DNA of 61,812 nt, from positions 1-61,812 of the forward strand of contig WQVC01000003.1 in NCBI GenBank assembly GCA_009781765.1, read 5' to 3'. The notes beneath the pieces are model-generated. The model was not told the DNA's origin. It made no database searches and saw nothing but the letters and a program-made list of their open reading frames with translations. The translations under genes and the position numbers were made by a program. Origin of the DNA: Defluviitaleaceae bacterium (GTDB taxonomy: Bacteria > Bacillota > Clostridia > Lachnospirales > WQUN01). This document shows, piece by piece, positions 8,720-17,204 of this stretch (position 1 is its first letter; every line of letters starts with the position of its first letter).

Positions 8720-10758
8720 GTCACACTCACCATTCCAACAGACTGAACTTCCGCAGTTTGGTCAATTTCACCGTAGCTCAAAACAACCAAGTCAGGCGCG
8801 ATTTCATCAACAAGCTGCTTGAAATACATGCGCACAAACGGTGAAGTCAGAATAATCGGCATAACGCCGAGGGACGTCAACTTGCTTACCTCTTTTTTCA
8901 GCGAATCGAAAACTTTTTGGCTCAACGCCGGGTCGATATTTACAAACGAACCGATTTCGGTTTTTTGAATATTTCCGGTCAACGTTTGTTCGAGAGCCGG
9001 GTCGAGGGTGATTACCGTGTTTACGCCCTGACCGAAGAATTTCTTCGAAATGGCGCGACGAAGCGCGGCACGGACATATTCCGTCAACATATCGGTATCG
9101 CGGGTAATCGGGGCGTAATCCGCAAGCGTTTCCAAAATTGTTACAAGGTCGCGGATAGACACGCTCTCTTTAAGAAGTTTTGCCAAAACTTTCTGCACTT
9201 CACCCACGCTCATGTATTTCGGTATCAGCTCGTCAACAAGCACAGTATGGGTTTCTTTGACGTGGTTAATAAGTTTTTGCACGTCTTGGCGGGAGAGCAA
9301 CTCATGCAGATGCTGGCGCACAATTTCCGTGAGGTGCGTCGCGATAATCGCGGGCGGGTCTACAACAGTATAACCCAAAGCCTCGGCGCGTTCGCGCTGC
9401 GATTCCGAAATCCACATTGCGGGCAGACCTGCAAAGGGTTCGACAGTTTCGATTCCGTCGATTTCCTCTTCAACATAGCCGCTGTTCATCGCCATGTAGT
9501 GGTCGAACATTATTTCGCCGCCGGCGACCTCAACGCCTTTTATAAAAATCGTGTACTGGTTCGGCGACAATTTAATATTGTCCTGCAAGCGAATTTGCGG
9601 AATAATCGCGCCCAATTCAAGCGCGATATTTCGCCGAATCATAACAACGCGCTCAAGGAGGTCGCCGCCCTGGTCGGCGGCAACAAGCGGAATAAGCCCG
9701 TAGCCGAAGCACAGGCGAATCATGTCAACGTCGGTGAGGGGCAACATGTCGTCGGGGCGGCGCATTTCTTCCGCCTCAACGTCGTCGGTTGTAATTTCCG
9801 TTTCGATGGATTGCAGGGTTTCCTGCTTGTTCTTCCGAAAGCCCATAAACATAAGTACAGCCCCCGTCGGAATAAAAAACCACGGCAGCGGACTGGCAAT
9901 GCCCAAGAAAATCAACGCGCCGCCCGTAACAAGCAAAACAAGCGGATGCGTCAAAAGTTGTTTGGCAAGCGAGCCGGAAACTTCCTCTTCGACAGTCGCC
10001 TTTGTAACGATAAGACCGGTTGACAGCGCGATAAGAAGCGCGGGAATTTGTGAAACAAGCCCGTCGCCGATTGTTAAAAGCGCGTAAACCTGCAAAGCAT
10101 CGCCGATTGACAGGTCGTGATAAATCGCGCCCATTGCCACACCGCCGATGAGGTTTATAAATACAATAATAATCGAGAAAATTGCGTCACCTTTTACGAA
10201 TTTAACAGCACCGTCCATCGCGCCGTAAAAGTTTGACTCGTCTTGAATTTTTTTGCGGCGTGCTTTGGCCTCTTCTTCGTTGATAAGACCGGTGTTGAGG
10301 TCAGCATCAATAGCCATTTGCTTACCGGGCATAGCATCCAAGGTGAAACGCGCGGTTACTTCCGCGACCCGCTCGGAACCCTTGATAATAACAAGGAAGC
10401 TCGCGAGCAAAATTACAAGGAACAGAATTATACCCAAAATCAGGTTATCCTGCGCCACAAACTGCCCGAACGTTCGGATAACCTCGCCTGCGGAATACGG
10501 TGTGCCGTTGCCGCCCAGAATCAAGCGCGTTGTTGTAACGCTCATGGTCATTCTGAAAAGCGTGATGATAAGCAAAATAGTCGGAAACATGGACATTTCC
10601 AACGCTTCTTTGGCATACAGGGCGTTAAGCAAAATTATAATCGCAAGCCCGATAATAACCATCAAAAGCAAATCCACAGCCAAAGGCGGCAACGGGCGCA
10701 TTATCATAACAACCATTGCGACTATGAATATACCGATAATAGCTTCTTTTCTCTTCAT
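8716..10758 (-). CDS. flhA: Flagellar export gate protein FlhA
   Basis: 680 residues, normal length. About eight membrane segments lie in the first 310 residues and a large cytoplasmic domain follows. The FHIPEP signature is clear: RFTLDAMPGKQMAIDADLN, GLINEEEAKARR and FYGAMDGAVKFVKGDAI. FlhA forms the export ring of the flagellar type III secretion apparatus. First gene of the block; ATG preceded by GGGAGAG. flhB, often directly upstream in Clostridia, is not here; SNF2 and CheV genes are. Confidence 0.96.
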   Translation of the reverse strand: MKRKEAIIGIFIVAMVVMIMRPLPPLAVDLLLMVIIGLAIIILLNALYAKEALEMSMFPTILLIITLFRMTMSVTTTRLILGGNGTPYSAGEVIRTFGQFVAQDNLILGIILFLVILLASFLVIIKGSERVAEVTARFTLDAMPGKQMAIDADLNTGLINEEEAKARRKKIQDESNFYGAMDGAVKFVKGDAIFSIIIVFINLIGGVAMGAIYHDLSIGDALQVYALLTIGDGLVSQIPALLIALSTGLIVTKATVEEEVSGSLAKQLLTHPLVLLVTGGALIFLGIASPLPWFFIPTGAVLMFMGFRKNKQETLQSIETEITTDDVEAEEMRRPDDMLPLTDVDMIRLCFGYGLIPLVAADQGGDLLERVVMIRRNIALELGAIIPQIRLQDNIKLSPNQYTIFIKGVEVAGGEIMFDHYMAMNSGYVEEEIDGIETVEPFAGLPAMWISESQRERAEALGYTVVDPPAIIATHLTEIVRQHLHELLSRQDVQKLINHVKETHTVLVDELIPKYMSVGEVQKVLAKLLKESVSIRDLVTILETLADYAPITRDTDMLTEYVRAALRRAISKKFFGQGVNTVITLDPALEQTLTGNIQKTEIGSFVNIDPALSQKVFDSLKKEVSKLTSLGVMPIILTSPFVRMYFKQLVDEIAPDLVVLSYGEIDQTAEVQSVGMVSVT

Positions 10759-10809
10759 TTACGTGTCCACTCTCCCTGCCGGGATTTATTTTTCCAACCA
10801 CCTCACGGA

Positions 10810-10838
10810 ATTATAACCTAAGTTTGCTTCCGAGGCAA
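10810..10838 (-). promoter_or_regulatory. SigA-type promoter for the flhA operon
   Basis: On the minus strand TTGCCT (10833-10838), a 17-base spacer and a perfect TATAAT (10810-10815), about 50 bases before the flhA start. This suggests the block is expressed from its own housekeeping-type promoter. Confidence 0.75.
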
Positions 10839-10870
10839 CAGCCCACGCCCTGCATATTTAAGGAATTTTT

Positions 10871-13800
10871 TTAATCGTGCGCCAACAGCTTTCGCAATTC
10901 GTCCGCCGAAAGCGCGTTTATAAAGCCCTCGCCCTCCGTAATTACGGAGTCGATTAAATCGCGCTTTTTTTCCTGCAATTCCATAATGCGCTCTTCTATC
11001 GAATCTTTTGCCACCAAGCTGAACACCTGCACAGACTTCTCCTGCCCGAACCGATGCGCACGGTCGGCGGCTTGGTCGGTTACCGACGGATTCCACCACG
11101 GGTCGTAATGAATCACAACGTTCGCGCCGGTAAGGTTCAGTCCCGTTCCGCCGGCTTTGAGCGAAATCAAAAATAAATCGCGTTCGCCGGCATTAAATTT
11201 TTCTGTCATTTCAACGCGCTCTTTAGATTTTGTCGCGCCGTCGAGATAAAAATACGAAATATTTTTCGGCAACGCTTCCTTTATAATGCCCAACATTTGC
11301 GTGAACTGCGAAAAAAGCAGCACACGATGCCCGGATTCCAGTGAAAGCTGTATTGTTTCGAGCGCGAGGTCGAGCTTGCCGCTGCCGTGCTTGTAATCCT
11401 GCAAAAAAAGCGCGGGATGACAGCAAATTTGCCGCAAGCGCGTAAGTTGCGAAAGTATGCTGATGCGATTGAAATCGGCGGATTTTACCATTTCATCAAG
11501 CGCACCGAGCGTTTGCATCAAGTACGCAGCGTAAATTTTTTTCTGCTCCGGCTCAAAATCGGCGGGAAGAGTTGTTTCGGTTTTTTCCGGCAATTCTTTC
11601 AAAACATTTTCTTTAACGCGACGCAACACAAACGGCGCGATTTGTTTGCGCAATTTTTCTGCGGCGATTTTTGACTTGTCGTGACTTTTTAAAATCGGGA
11701 CTTCGTACAAACGCGAAAATTTCGACGCGCTGAAAAGATACCCCGGCATAATAAAGTCAAATATCGACCACAACTCGCTCAAAGTATTTTCAATCGGCGT
11801 ACCGGTGAGCGCGAAACGTACCCGCCCGTTTAACGCCTTGAGCGACTTCGCGGCTTGCGTAGCCGGATTTTTTATATTCTGCGCCTCGTCGGCAATCACG
11901 TACGAAAATTCCATGTCGCGATAAAACGGCAAATCGCGTTTGAGCATGTCATACGTCGTGATAAAAATATCAACGCCGGGCGTTTTCAAAAGCTCGCGAC
12001 GCTTTTCCGCAACGCCGGAAATCACAAGCGAAACCTGCTCCGGCGCGAATTTTGCAATTTCATTTTGCCAGTTGTAAAGCACGGACGTCGGCGCGACGAC
12101 AATTGCCGGCTGCTGCGTTTCTTCGCTCGCGATTAACGTTATCATTTGCAGCGTTTTGCCCAACCCCATGTCGTCGGCAAGAATCCCGCCGAAGCCGTAA
12201 TGCGCCAGTGTTTTCAGCCAACAAAATCCGGTTTTTTGATACTCGCGCAAAATTTTTTCCAAACCTTCGGGTGCTTTAAACTCCGGCAATTTTCCGAAGT
12301 TTGCAAGCAAATTTTCAAAATTTTCGTCGCGCGTATGGGCAATTGAGCCGGAAATTTCCCCGGCATACAACGCACGATACGCAGGAAGCACGAGAGTCGT
12401 ACCGTCTTTTATATCTTTTTTCGTAACATCAAGCGCGTCAAGAAAGTACGCCGCCGAATCTTCTTTTTCGAGTGAAATAAATCGCCCGTCTTTCAGACGA
12501 AAAAATTTTTTTCGCTCGCGATACGCTTCTAATGCCTCCAAAAGTTCGCCGATTTCATAATCCGAATTTTCAAGCGAAACATTCAGCAATCCGCCCGACA
12601 GCCTCAGCCCGATTTGCGGCACGGCAGGGCGCGCAACCTTTTGCTGCAAGTCCTCGCTGATGAAAATTTCGGCAACATCCCGCAAAGATTCCATCCCGAA
12701 CTCATGCAAAAACGCAAAAATCGGCTCGTTGCCTTTAAGGCGAAAATTGTTATCGGCGGTCGGCGCAAAACCATGCGCGGTTAATCGCCGCTTAAGCGAG
12801 TATTCCGCAACAACGTCCGGCGCCGCATTTTCCGCCGATTCATCATCATATACGAACTCAATCCGCGCCGTAATGTCTTTTTTGTCGGAATCAAAAAAAA
12901 TTTTCGTCACATGTAACGTCGAAAATTGCAACGCCGGAATTTTCGAACCGGCCGCTTCAATCGCGCCCAATCGCAAGAGGCTCGGCAAAATCACACCGGC
13001 AAACCTGATTTGCTCGTTGCCGGCGAATAATATTTCGCGCGACGGCGTTTCTTCGAGGGTTGTTACGAGGGTTTTGAGCATTCGCCCGTCGGCGGACGGC
13101 ATACGAAAAAAACCGTCGGCGGTTAAAAGATAAAAAAAAGACGCGCCGTCGAAAAAAAAATGAGGCGTGTCTGTAAATTTCAAAAGCGTGCCGCCGTCTG
13201 TGCAACCGGCAACAAGCCCCAAAGCGGGGCAACCGTCCTTTAATTCCGCGAATTGCGTGAACTCCGAAACGCATTCCAATGTTTCGCCCGCGAAAATTTC
13301 GAAAAATTCGTCGATGTTGCGAGGAGTTAAAAAAAGCTCACGCGAGCCGTAAAGCGGCCTGTGCGTAAAATGAAAGCGATGGCTCAACCGCGTGGCAATT
13401 TCCGCATACATGTCGTCCTCGCGAGTAACGAGTTCAATCAGCCGTTGCGAAGTTTCGTCGAACATTTCGCGGCGATGCGAAAACGTCAGACCTTGCCCGT
13501 AAGACGCTGTTTCGCCGTTTTTGCAATTTTTCACGAAGTCGGAAATATTTTTTACAACGTACATTCGCCCGTGTCCGATGGTAAACGTCAGGGAAATGCT
13601 CTTGTTGCGAAAATTTAAAACCGGCGCGAATTTTAACATGCTTTCCCCGCCGGAGATGACAGGAAAACGGCTGTCGATGCCGTCGTAAATTATTTTTTCT
13701 AATTTATCGGCAAGTTTTTTTGCGTGAATGCTCATTTTTTCCGGCGAAAATGTACGCGACTTTCCTTCCGACAACGCAAAAAGCGCGGCAACAACGTGCT

Positions 13801-14071
13801 TGCACGCGCCGCGCCATATGCTGTGGCTCTCGCAGGAACACGAATAGCCGAACAACTCGCCCGAGCCGCTCAGCCTAACCGTGACATCGTAGTTTTTATA
13901 ATTTCCCTCAACGCTTGCGCGAACGATTGTTTCGCCGCCCGGGTCGTCCGCCTCTGTGTACGACAACAGCTTACCGGCACGATAGTACCGTTCGCCGCGC
14001 TCGTAAACGTCGGTGTTCGAGCTTATATTCAAAATCACGCCTTTTGTGACGGCGTTATGCGAATCGGGCAT
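10871..14071 (-). CDS. SNF2-family helicase with SWIM zinc finger
   Basis: 1066 residues. The N-terminus has a SWIM zinc-binding motif (CSCESHSIWRGACKHVVAAL), a long family-specific middle, then a complete SNF2/Rad54-type ATPase: DDMGLGKTLQMI (about residue 630), DEAQNIKNPATQ (about 726), ALTGTPIEN, and a C-terminal helicase lobe with LISLKAGGTGLNLTGA and DQAADRAHRFGQ. Such proteins translocate on DNA; their role in bacteria is unclear. The ATG at 14071 follows the cheV stop directly (TAAATG) but lacks a good ribosome-binding site. A TTG at 14032 with AAAGGCG upstream is an alternative start. Confidence 0.9.
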   Translation of the reverse strand: MPDSHNAVTKGVILNISSNTDVYERGERYYRAGKLLSYTEADDPGGETIVRASVEGNYKNYDVTVRLSGSGELFGYSCSCESHSIWRGACKHVVAALFALSEGKSRTFSPEKMSIHAKKLADKLEKIIYDGIDSRFPVISGGESMLKFAPVLNFRNKSISLTFTIGHGRMYVVKNISDFVKNCKNGETASYGQGLTFSHRREMFDETSQRLIELVTREDDMYAEIATRLSHRFHFTHRPLYGSRELFLTPRNIDEFFEIFAGETLECVSEFTQFAELKDGCPALGLVAGCTDGGTLLKFTDTPHFFFDGASFFYLLTADGFFRMPSADGRMLKTLVTTLEETPSREILFAGNEQIRFAGVILPSLLRLGAIEAAGSKIPALQFSTLHVTKIFFDSDKKDITARIEFVYDDESAENAAPDVVAEYSLKRRLTAHGFAPTADNNFRLKGNEPIFAFLHEFGMESLRDVAEIFISEDLQQKVARPAVPQIGLRLSGGLLNVSLENSDYEIGELLEALEAYRERKKFFRLKDGRFISLEKEDSAAYFLDALDVTKKDIKDGTTLVLPAYRALYAGEISGSIAHTRDENFENLLANFGKLPEFKAPEGLEKILREYQKTGFCWLKTLAHYGFGGILADDMGLGKTLQMITLIASEETQQPAIVVAPTSVLYNWQNEIAKFAPEQVSLVISGVAEKRRELLKTPGVDIFITTYDMLKRDLPFYRDMEFSYVIADEAQNIKNPATQAAKSLKALNGRVRFALTGTPIENTLSELWSIFDFIMPGYLFSASKFSRLYEVPILKSHDKSKIAAEKLRKQIAPFVLRRVKENVLKELPEKTETTLPADFEPEQKKIYAAYLMQTLGALDEMVKSADFNRISILSQLTRLRQICCHPALFLQDYKHGSGKLDLALETIQLSLESGHRVLLFSQFTQMLGIIKEALPKNISYFYLDGATKSKERVEMTEKFNAGERDLFLISLKAGGTGLNLTGANVVIHYDPWWNPSVTDQAADRAHRFGQEKSVQVFSLVAKDSIEERIMELQEKKRDLIDSVITEGEGFINALSADELRKLLAHD

Positions 14072-14992
14072 TTACAATATATGACGGTCTAAAACCGTTA
14101 CAAGTTTTGCGATTTCGGGCTTTGAAATACTCGCAACCGCGCCGAGGTCGTTGCTGGCCTTGCGGTTATCGTCGGAAATAATCGACGAGAACACCACCAC
14201 CGGCAATTTGCGAAGTTCTGCGTCATCTTTAATGAGCTTCAGCAGACGATGCCCGTCGATAAGCGGCATTTCGATGTCGGTTATGACAGCGCAAACATGC
14301 TCTTCTATCGGCTGACCGCTTCTTCTGTAGCCGTCAAGAAGCTCCCATGCTTCCTGCCCGTTTGACGTGCAGATAATATTCATATACCCCGCTTTTTCAA
14401 GCGAGCTTATTATCAAACGCTCCAGAAGCGGCGAGTCTTCCGCCAATAAAATAGGCTTGGTTGAACGATTTCTCATGCCGAGTTTATCGACATCGCTCGG
14501 GGAGAAGCCCATGTTGGGGCTGATGTCGATGAGGATTTTTTCGAAATCGACGATTGTAATCAGCTTATCGCCATACTTGGCAATACCGGTTGCCATGCCT
14601 TCTTCGCCGCCGTAAATTGTTGCGTCGGGCTTTTCGATGTCGGACATTTTTACAACGTCGATTGCTTCAACGCCGTGTACGTGAAACGCAGTTTCGGCAT
14701 TGTTCAATTTGGTAATAATTAAAATGTCGGTTTCTTCGTCCGCAGACGGAGGCATACCCATGTACGCGGCCAAATTTATAACCGTCATGGTTTCCGTACG
14801 CGGACGGAAAATACCTTCCACGAAGGGGTTTGAGTTCGGCATCGGCGTAATCGGATACTGGCTGTACTTCATTATTTCACTAACCTTAGCTACATTTATG
14901 CCGAAACGTCCGCCCGAAACAATGAACTCCATAATTTGCAGTGTTTGTTCATCGGCGTCAAGAAGCTCGGTTGCCCTTTTGTTTCCGACCAT
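14072..14992 (-). CDS. cheV: Chemotaxis coupling protein CheV
   Basis: 306 residues. An N-terminal CheW-like domain (IMEFIVSGGRFGINVAKVSE, GIFRPRTETMTVINLAAYMG) is followed by a receiver domain with the acidic pair in LLAEDSPLLE, the phospho-acceptor in AVITDIEMPLIDG, a conserved Ser in VVFSS and the Lys in SISKPE. CheV couples receptors to CheA and aids adaptation through phosphorylation. ATG at 14992 is preferred because GGGAGG lies seven bases upstream; the ATG at 14998 would touch that site. Confidence 0.92.
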   Translation of the reverse strand: MVGNKRATELLDADEQTLQIMEFIVSGGRFGINVAKVSEIMKYSQYPITPMPNSNPFVEGIFRPRTETMTVINLAAYMGMPPSADEETDILIITKLNNAETAFHVHGVEAIDVVKMSDIEKPDATIYGGEEGMATGIAKYGDKLITIVDFEKILIDISPNMGFSPSDVDKLGMRNRSTKPILLAEDSPLLERLIISSLEKAGYMNIICTSNGQEAWELLDGYRRSGQPIEEHVCAVITDIEMPLIDGHRLLKLIKDDAELRKLPVVVFSSIISDDNRKASNDLGAVASISKPEIAKLVTVLDRHIL

Positions 14993-15030
14993 AATCATAC
15001 CTCCCGGGTCATTTCGATAAATTTCATATC

Positions 15031-15060
15031 ATTCTATCACAACTGTTAAAAAATGCGCAA
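15031..15060 (-). promoter_or_regulatory. Probable promoter for cheV
   Basis: TTGCGC (15055-15060), an 18-base spacer and TAGAAT (15031-15036) on the minus strand, about 38 bases before the cheV start. Confidence 0.5.
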
Positions 15061-15072
15061 GCGAACGCCGCA

Positions 15073-15128
15073 GAAATCAATTTTCGAATTTTCGGGGGCG
15101 TTGCCCCCAAACCCCCAAAATTGATTTC
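15073..15128. repeat. Palindrome between cheV and tsaE
   Basis: Twelve-base arms GAAATCAATTTT (15073-15084) and AAAATTGATTTC (15117-15128) surround a GGGGGCGTTGCCCCC hairpin, one of the modules of the dispersed hairpin arrays. It separates two divergent promoters. Confidence 0.65.
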
Positions 15129-15150
15129 CGTGCAAAATTTGTCTTATATT
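15121..15150 (+). promoter_or_regulatory. Possible promoter for tsaE-tsaB-rimI
   Basis: TTGATT (15121-15126) and TATATT (15145-15150), 18 bases apart, lie about 35 bases before tsaE. The -35 is embedded in the arm of the upstream palindrome. Confidence 0.4.
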
Positions 15151-15184
15151 TAACAATATGGTAAATTCAGCGGGGTGTTGCGAC

Positions 15185-15604
15185 ATGAAATTTATCAGTT
15201 TTTCTGCGGAAGACACAGAAAAAATCGCCTTCGATTTCGGGCTGAATGCCAAACCCGGCGATATTTTTTGTTTAAGCGGCGAACTCGGCGCGGGCAAAAC
15301 CGTTTTTGCAAAAGGTTTCGCACGGGGCGTCGGGTACGAAGGGCGCGTTACAAGCCCCACTTTTGCTGTAATGAACGAGTACACAGGCAAACTTCCGATT
15401 TATCACTTCGATTTATACAGGCTCGACGCCGGCGACCTCGAAGGCATCGGCTGTGAAGAATATTTTTTCGGCAACGGCGTTTCACTTGTTGAATGGCCCG
15501 AAAGGGCTGACATTTTTCACGGCGCAAATATTTTTTTCGTAAAAATTTTACCGGCAGAAAATGAAACCGACAGGGTGATTTATGTTGAGAATTTTAGCGA
15601 TTGA
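15185..15604 (+). CDS. tsaE: tRNA t6A synthesis ATPase TsaE
   Basis: 139 residues. TsaE is the ATPase that works with TsaB and TsaD to make threonylcarbamoyl-adenosine in ANN-decoding tRNAs. The Walker A motif LSGELGAGKTVFAKGFARG and the following TSPTF, then YHFDLYRLD and the ending VEWPER are family hallmarks. Start at ATG 15185 (MKFISFS), preceded by GGGGTG; an ATG nine codons upstream is less likely. The stop lies inside the start of tsaB. Confidence 0.93.
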   Translation: MKFISFSAEDTEKIAFDFGLNAKPGDIFCLSGELGAGKTVFAKGFARGVGYEGRVTSPTFAVMNEYTGKLPIYHFDLYRLDAGDLEGIGCEEYFFGNGVSLVEWPERADIFHGANIFFVKILPAENETDRVIYVENFSD

Positions 15605-16523
15605 CACATCGGGCGAACAAGGAAGCGCGGCGATTGTTTCGCCGTACATAACATGCGGCGAAATTTTTTTTAACGCCCGAACCGGCGAAAAATCTTGGAC
15701 GCATTCCGAGGCTTTAATGCCGGCCGTTGAAAAATTATTCGAGCTTACACGCCTCGAACCCGCCGACATAGACTTCGTCGCGTACACGAACGGTCCCGGT
15801 TCGTTCACCGGGCTGCGAATCGGCGCAGCAAGCGCACTTGCCATTGCTCGCGCGTTGGAAATTCCCGCGATTCCCGTCCCGACCTTGGACGCTCTCGCAC
15901 ACAACATTACGTGCGGCTCAGGCACAATTATTCCCATGCTCGACGCACGTCGCGGGCAAGTTTACACCGCCGTTTATTTTTGCGAAAACGGCGTAATTTC
16001 GCGCCAAACAGACTACACGGCAGCTCCCGTTGAAGAATTTTTGCAAACCCTATCGGTAACTGCTCAGCTGCCGACAGAAATCGCAAGCGCGGCAAATACA
16101 TCCCAACCAAACGTTTCGGGATGCGCACCGGGTTCGCAAATTTTTTTTCTCGGCGACGGCGCATGTGCAAACGAAAAAATAATTCGCGAAAAAATTCCGA
16201 ACGCGATTTTCGCGCCGCAAAATAATAATCGCCAGCGCGCTTCATCCGTCGGAATGTACGCAGTGCGCCAAGCGAACGCCGTAGACATATGCAGGAAACG
16301 ACACATTCTCTCGAAGCCGGACAATGAACGCCGGGGACATATGCAGGAATCGACGCATTCCCTCGAAGCCGGAAAAAATTTCGAAGTCGGTCAAGCCATC
16401 ACGTCCGATGCAGGAGACGCCCTTTCCCGGGAAATTGAAGAGAATGTTGAAATGATTTACGTTCGTGCGCCTCAGGCGGTTCGCGAAGCGGCAAAACGCC
16501 CGCCCGCCGACGAAAAATCGTGA
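15582..16523 (+). CDS. tsaB: tRNA t6A synthesis protein TsaB, with repeat-encoded insertion
   Basis: 313 residues, against about 230 for most bacterial members. The N-terminus MLRILAIDTSGEQGS, YTNGPGSFTGLRIG and MLDARRGQVYTA are typical of TsaB, the inactive TsaD-like partner in the t6A complex. The family-type C-terminal segment MIYVRAPQAVREA is present, but about 45-50 residues before it (from about ANAVDICRK to TSDAGD) are encoded by two tandem copies of a dispersed intergenic repeat. The frame stays open, so the protein may still function with an extra loop. Overlaps tsaE by 23 bases; rimI follows within seven bases. Confidence 0.88.
   Translation: MLRILAIDTSGEQGSAAIVSPYITCGEIFFNARTGEKSWTHSEALMPAVEKLFELTRLEPADIDFVAYTNGPGSFTGLRIGAASALAIARALEIPAIPVPTLDALAHNITCGSGTIIPMLDARRGQVYTAVYFCENGVISRQTDYTAAPVEEFLQTLSVTAQLPTEIASAANTSQPNVSGCAPGSQIFFLGDGACANEKIIREKIPNAIFAPQNNNRQRASSVGMYAVRQANAVDICRKRHILSKPDNERRGHMQESTHSLEAGKNFEVGQAITSDAGDALSREIEENVEMIYVRAPQAVREAAKRPPADEKS
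16263..16378 (+). repeat. GCCGGGGACA repeat, two tandem units inside tsaB
   Basis: Unit one starts GTGCGCCAAGCG and unit two TGAACGCCGGGGACATATG; each ends with a CTCGAAGCCGGA block. Unit two nearly matches the intergenic copy at 16990-17036. The repeats lie wholly inside the tsaB frame without breaking it. Confidence 0.8.
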
Positions 16524-16529
16524 AGTTTG

Positions 16530-16967
16530 ATGATTACAATTATTCCCGGTGCGCCGGAACACGCTTTTGCGATGCACAAAATCGAAGCGGAAAGTTTTTC
16601 CGAAGTATGGTCGGAAATTTCTATAAAATGTGAGATAATGAGCAAGTTTTCCGTTTGCTTTGTTGCGGCGGAAGGCGAAACCGTTGTCGGGCATGTATAT
16701 ATGCGTCATCTTATCAATGAAGGGCATATAATGAATTTAGCGGTTAAAAAATCCCACCGACGTCGCGGAATCGCCTCAATGCTGCTCAACAGGCTGACCG
16801 AAACCGCCCGCGAACGCGAAATGATTGGAATCACTCTTGAGGTTCGCGAATCAAATCGCGCCGCAATCGCCCTGTACGAATCGCACGAGTTCGTCGAAGA
16901 GGGCGTTCGAAAAAATTATTACGCACAACCAACCGAAAACGGCATCATAATGTGGAAATATTTGTAG
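16530..16967 (+). CDS. rimI: N-acetyltransferase RimI
   Basis: 145 residues from ATG 16530. GNAT fold: NLAVKKSHRRRGIASMLL is the acetyl-CoA pyrophosphate loop (RRRGIA), LEVRESNRAAIALYESHEF is motif B, and RKNYYAQPTENGIIMW is the RimI C-terminus. RimI acetylates the N-terminal alanine of ribosomal protein S18 in Escherichia coli. It is a usual neighbour of tsaB and tsaE. The ribosome-binding site is weak, suggesting coupling to tsaB, seven bases upstream. Confidence 0.88.
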   Translation: MITIIPGAPEHAFAMHKIEAESFSEVWSEISIKCEIMSKFSVCFVAAEGETVVGHVYMRHLINEGHIMNLAVKKSHRRRGIASMLLNRLTETAREREMIGITLEVRESNRAAIALYESHEFVEEGVRKNYYAQPTENGIIMWKYL

Positions 16968-16970
16968 CCG

Positions 16971-17080
16971 GGTGCGCCAAGCGCACCTTGAACGCCGGGG
17001 ACACGTGTCAGCGGCGACGCATTCCCTCGAAGCCGGAACGGCTTGACGCCGGAGACATTTTCAGCCGGCGGAGACATGTC
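16971..17080. repeat. GCCGGGGACA repeat after rimI
   Basis: A GGTGCGCC-AAG-CGCACC-type hairpin is followed by TTGAACGCCGGGGACACGTG, CATTCCCTCGAAGCCGGA and a second, shorter unit with GACGCCGGAGACATTTTCAG. It is the closest relative of the copies inside tsaB. Confidence 0.7.
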
Positions 17081-17097
17081 GGCTTCGCTATATTTTT

Positions 17098-17180
17098 CAA
17101 AATCGCGCGAAAGCGCGATTTTAAAAAGGGTCAAGGGAGCTTGCTCCCTTGCAGGGGTTTGGGGACAGCGTCCCCAAGCC
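17098..17180. repeat. Modular hairpin array, copy 2
   Basis: AAAATCGCGC-GAAA-GCGCGATTTT, then AAGGGAGCTTGCTCCCTT, then TTGGGGACAGCGTCCCCAA, all between the repeat after rimI and the protease gene. Confidence 0.7.
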
Positions 17181-17204
17181 ATTATATAATCTGAGGTGTT
17201 TTGA

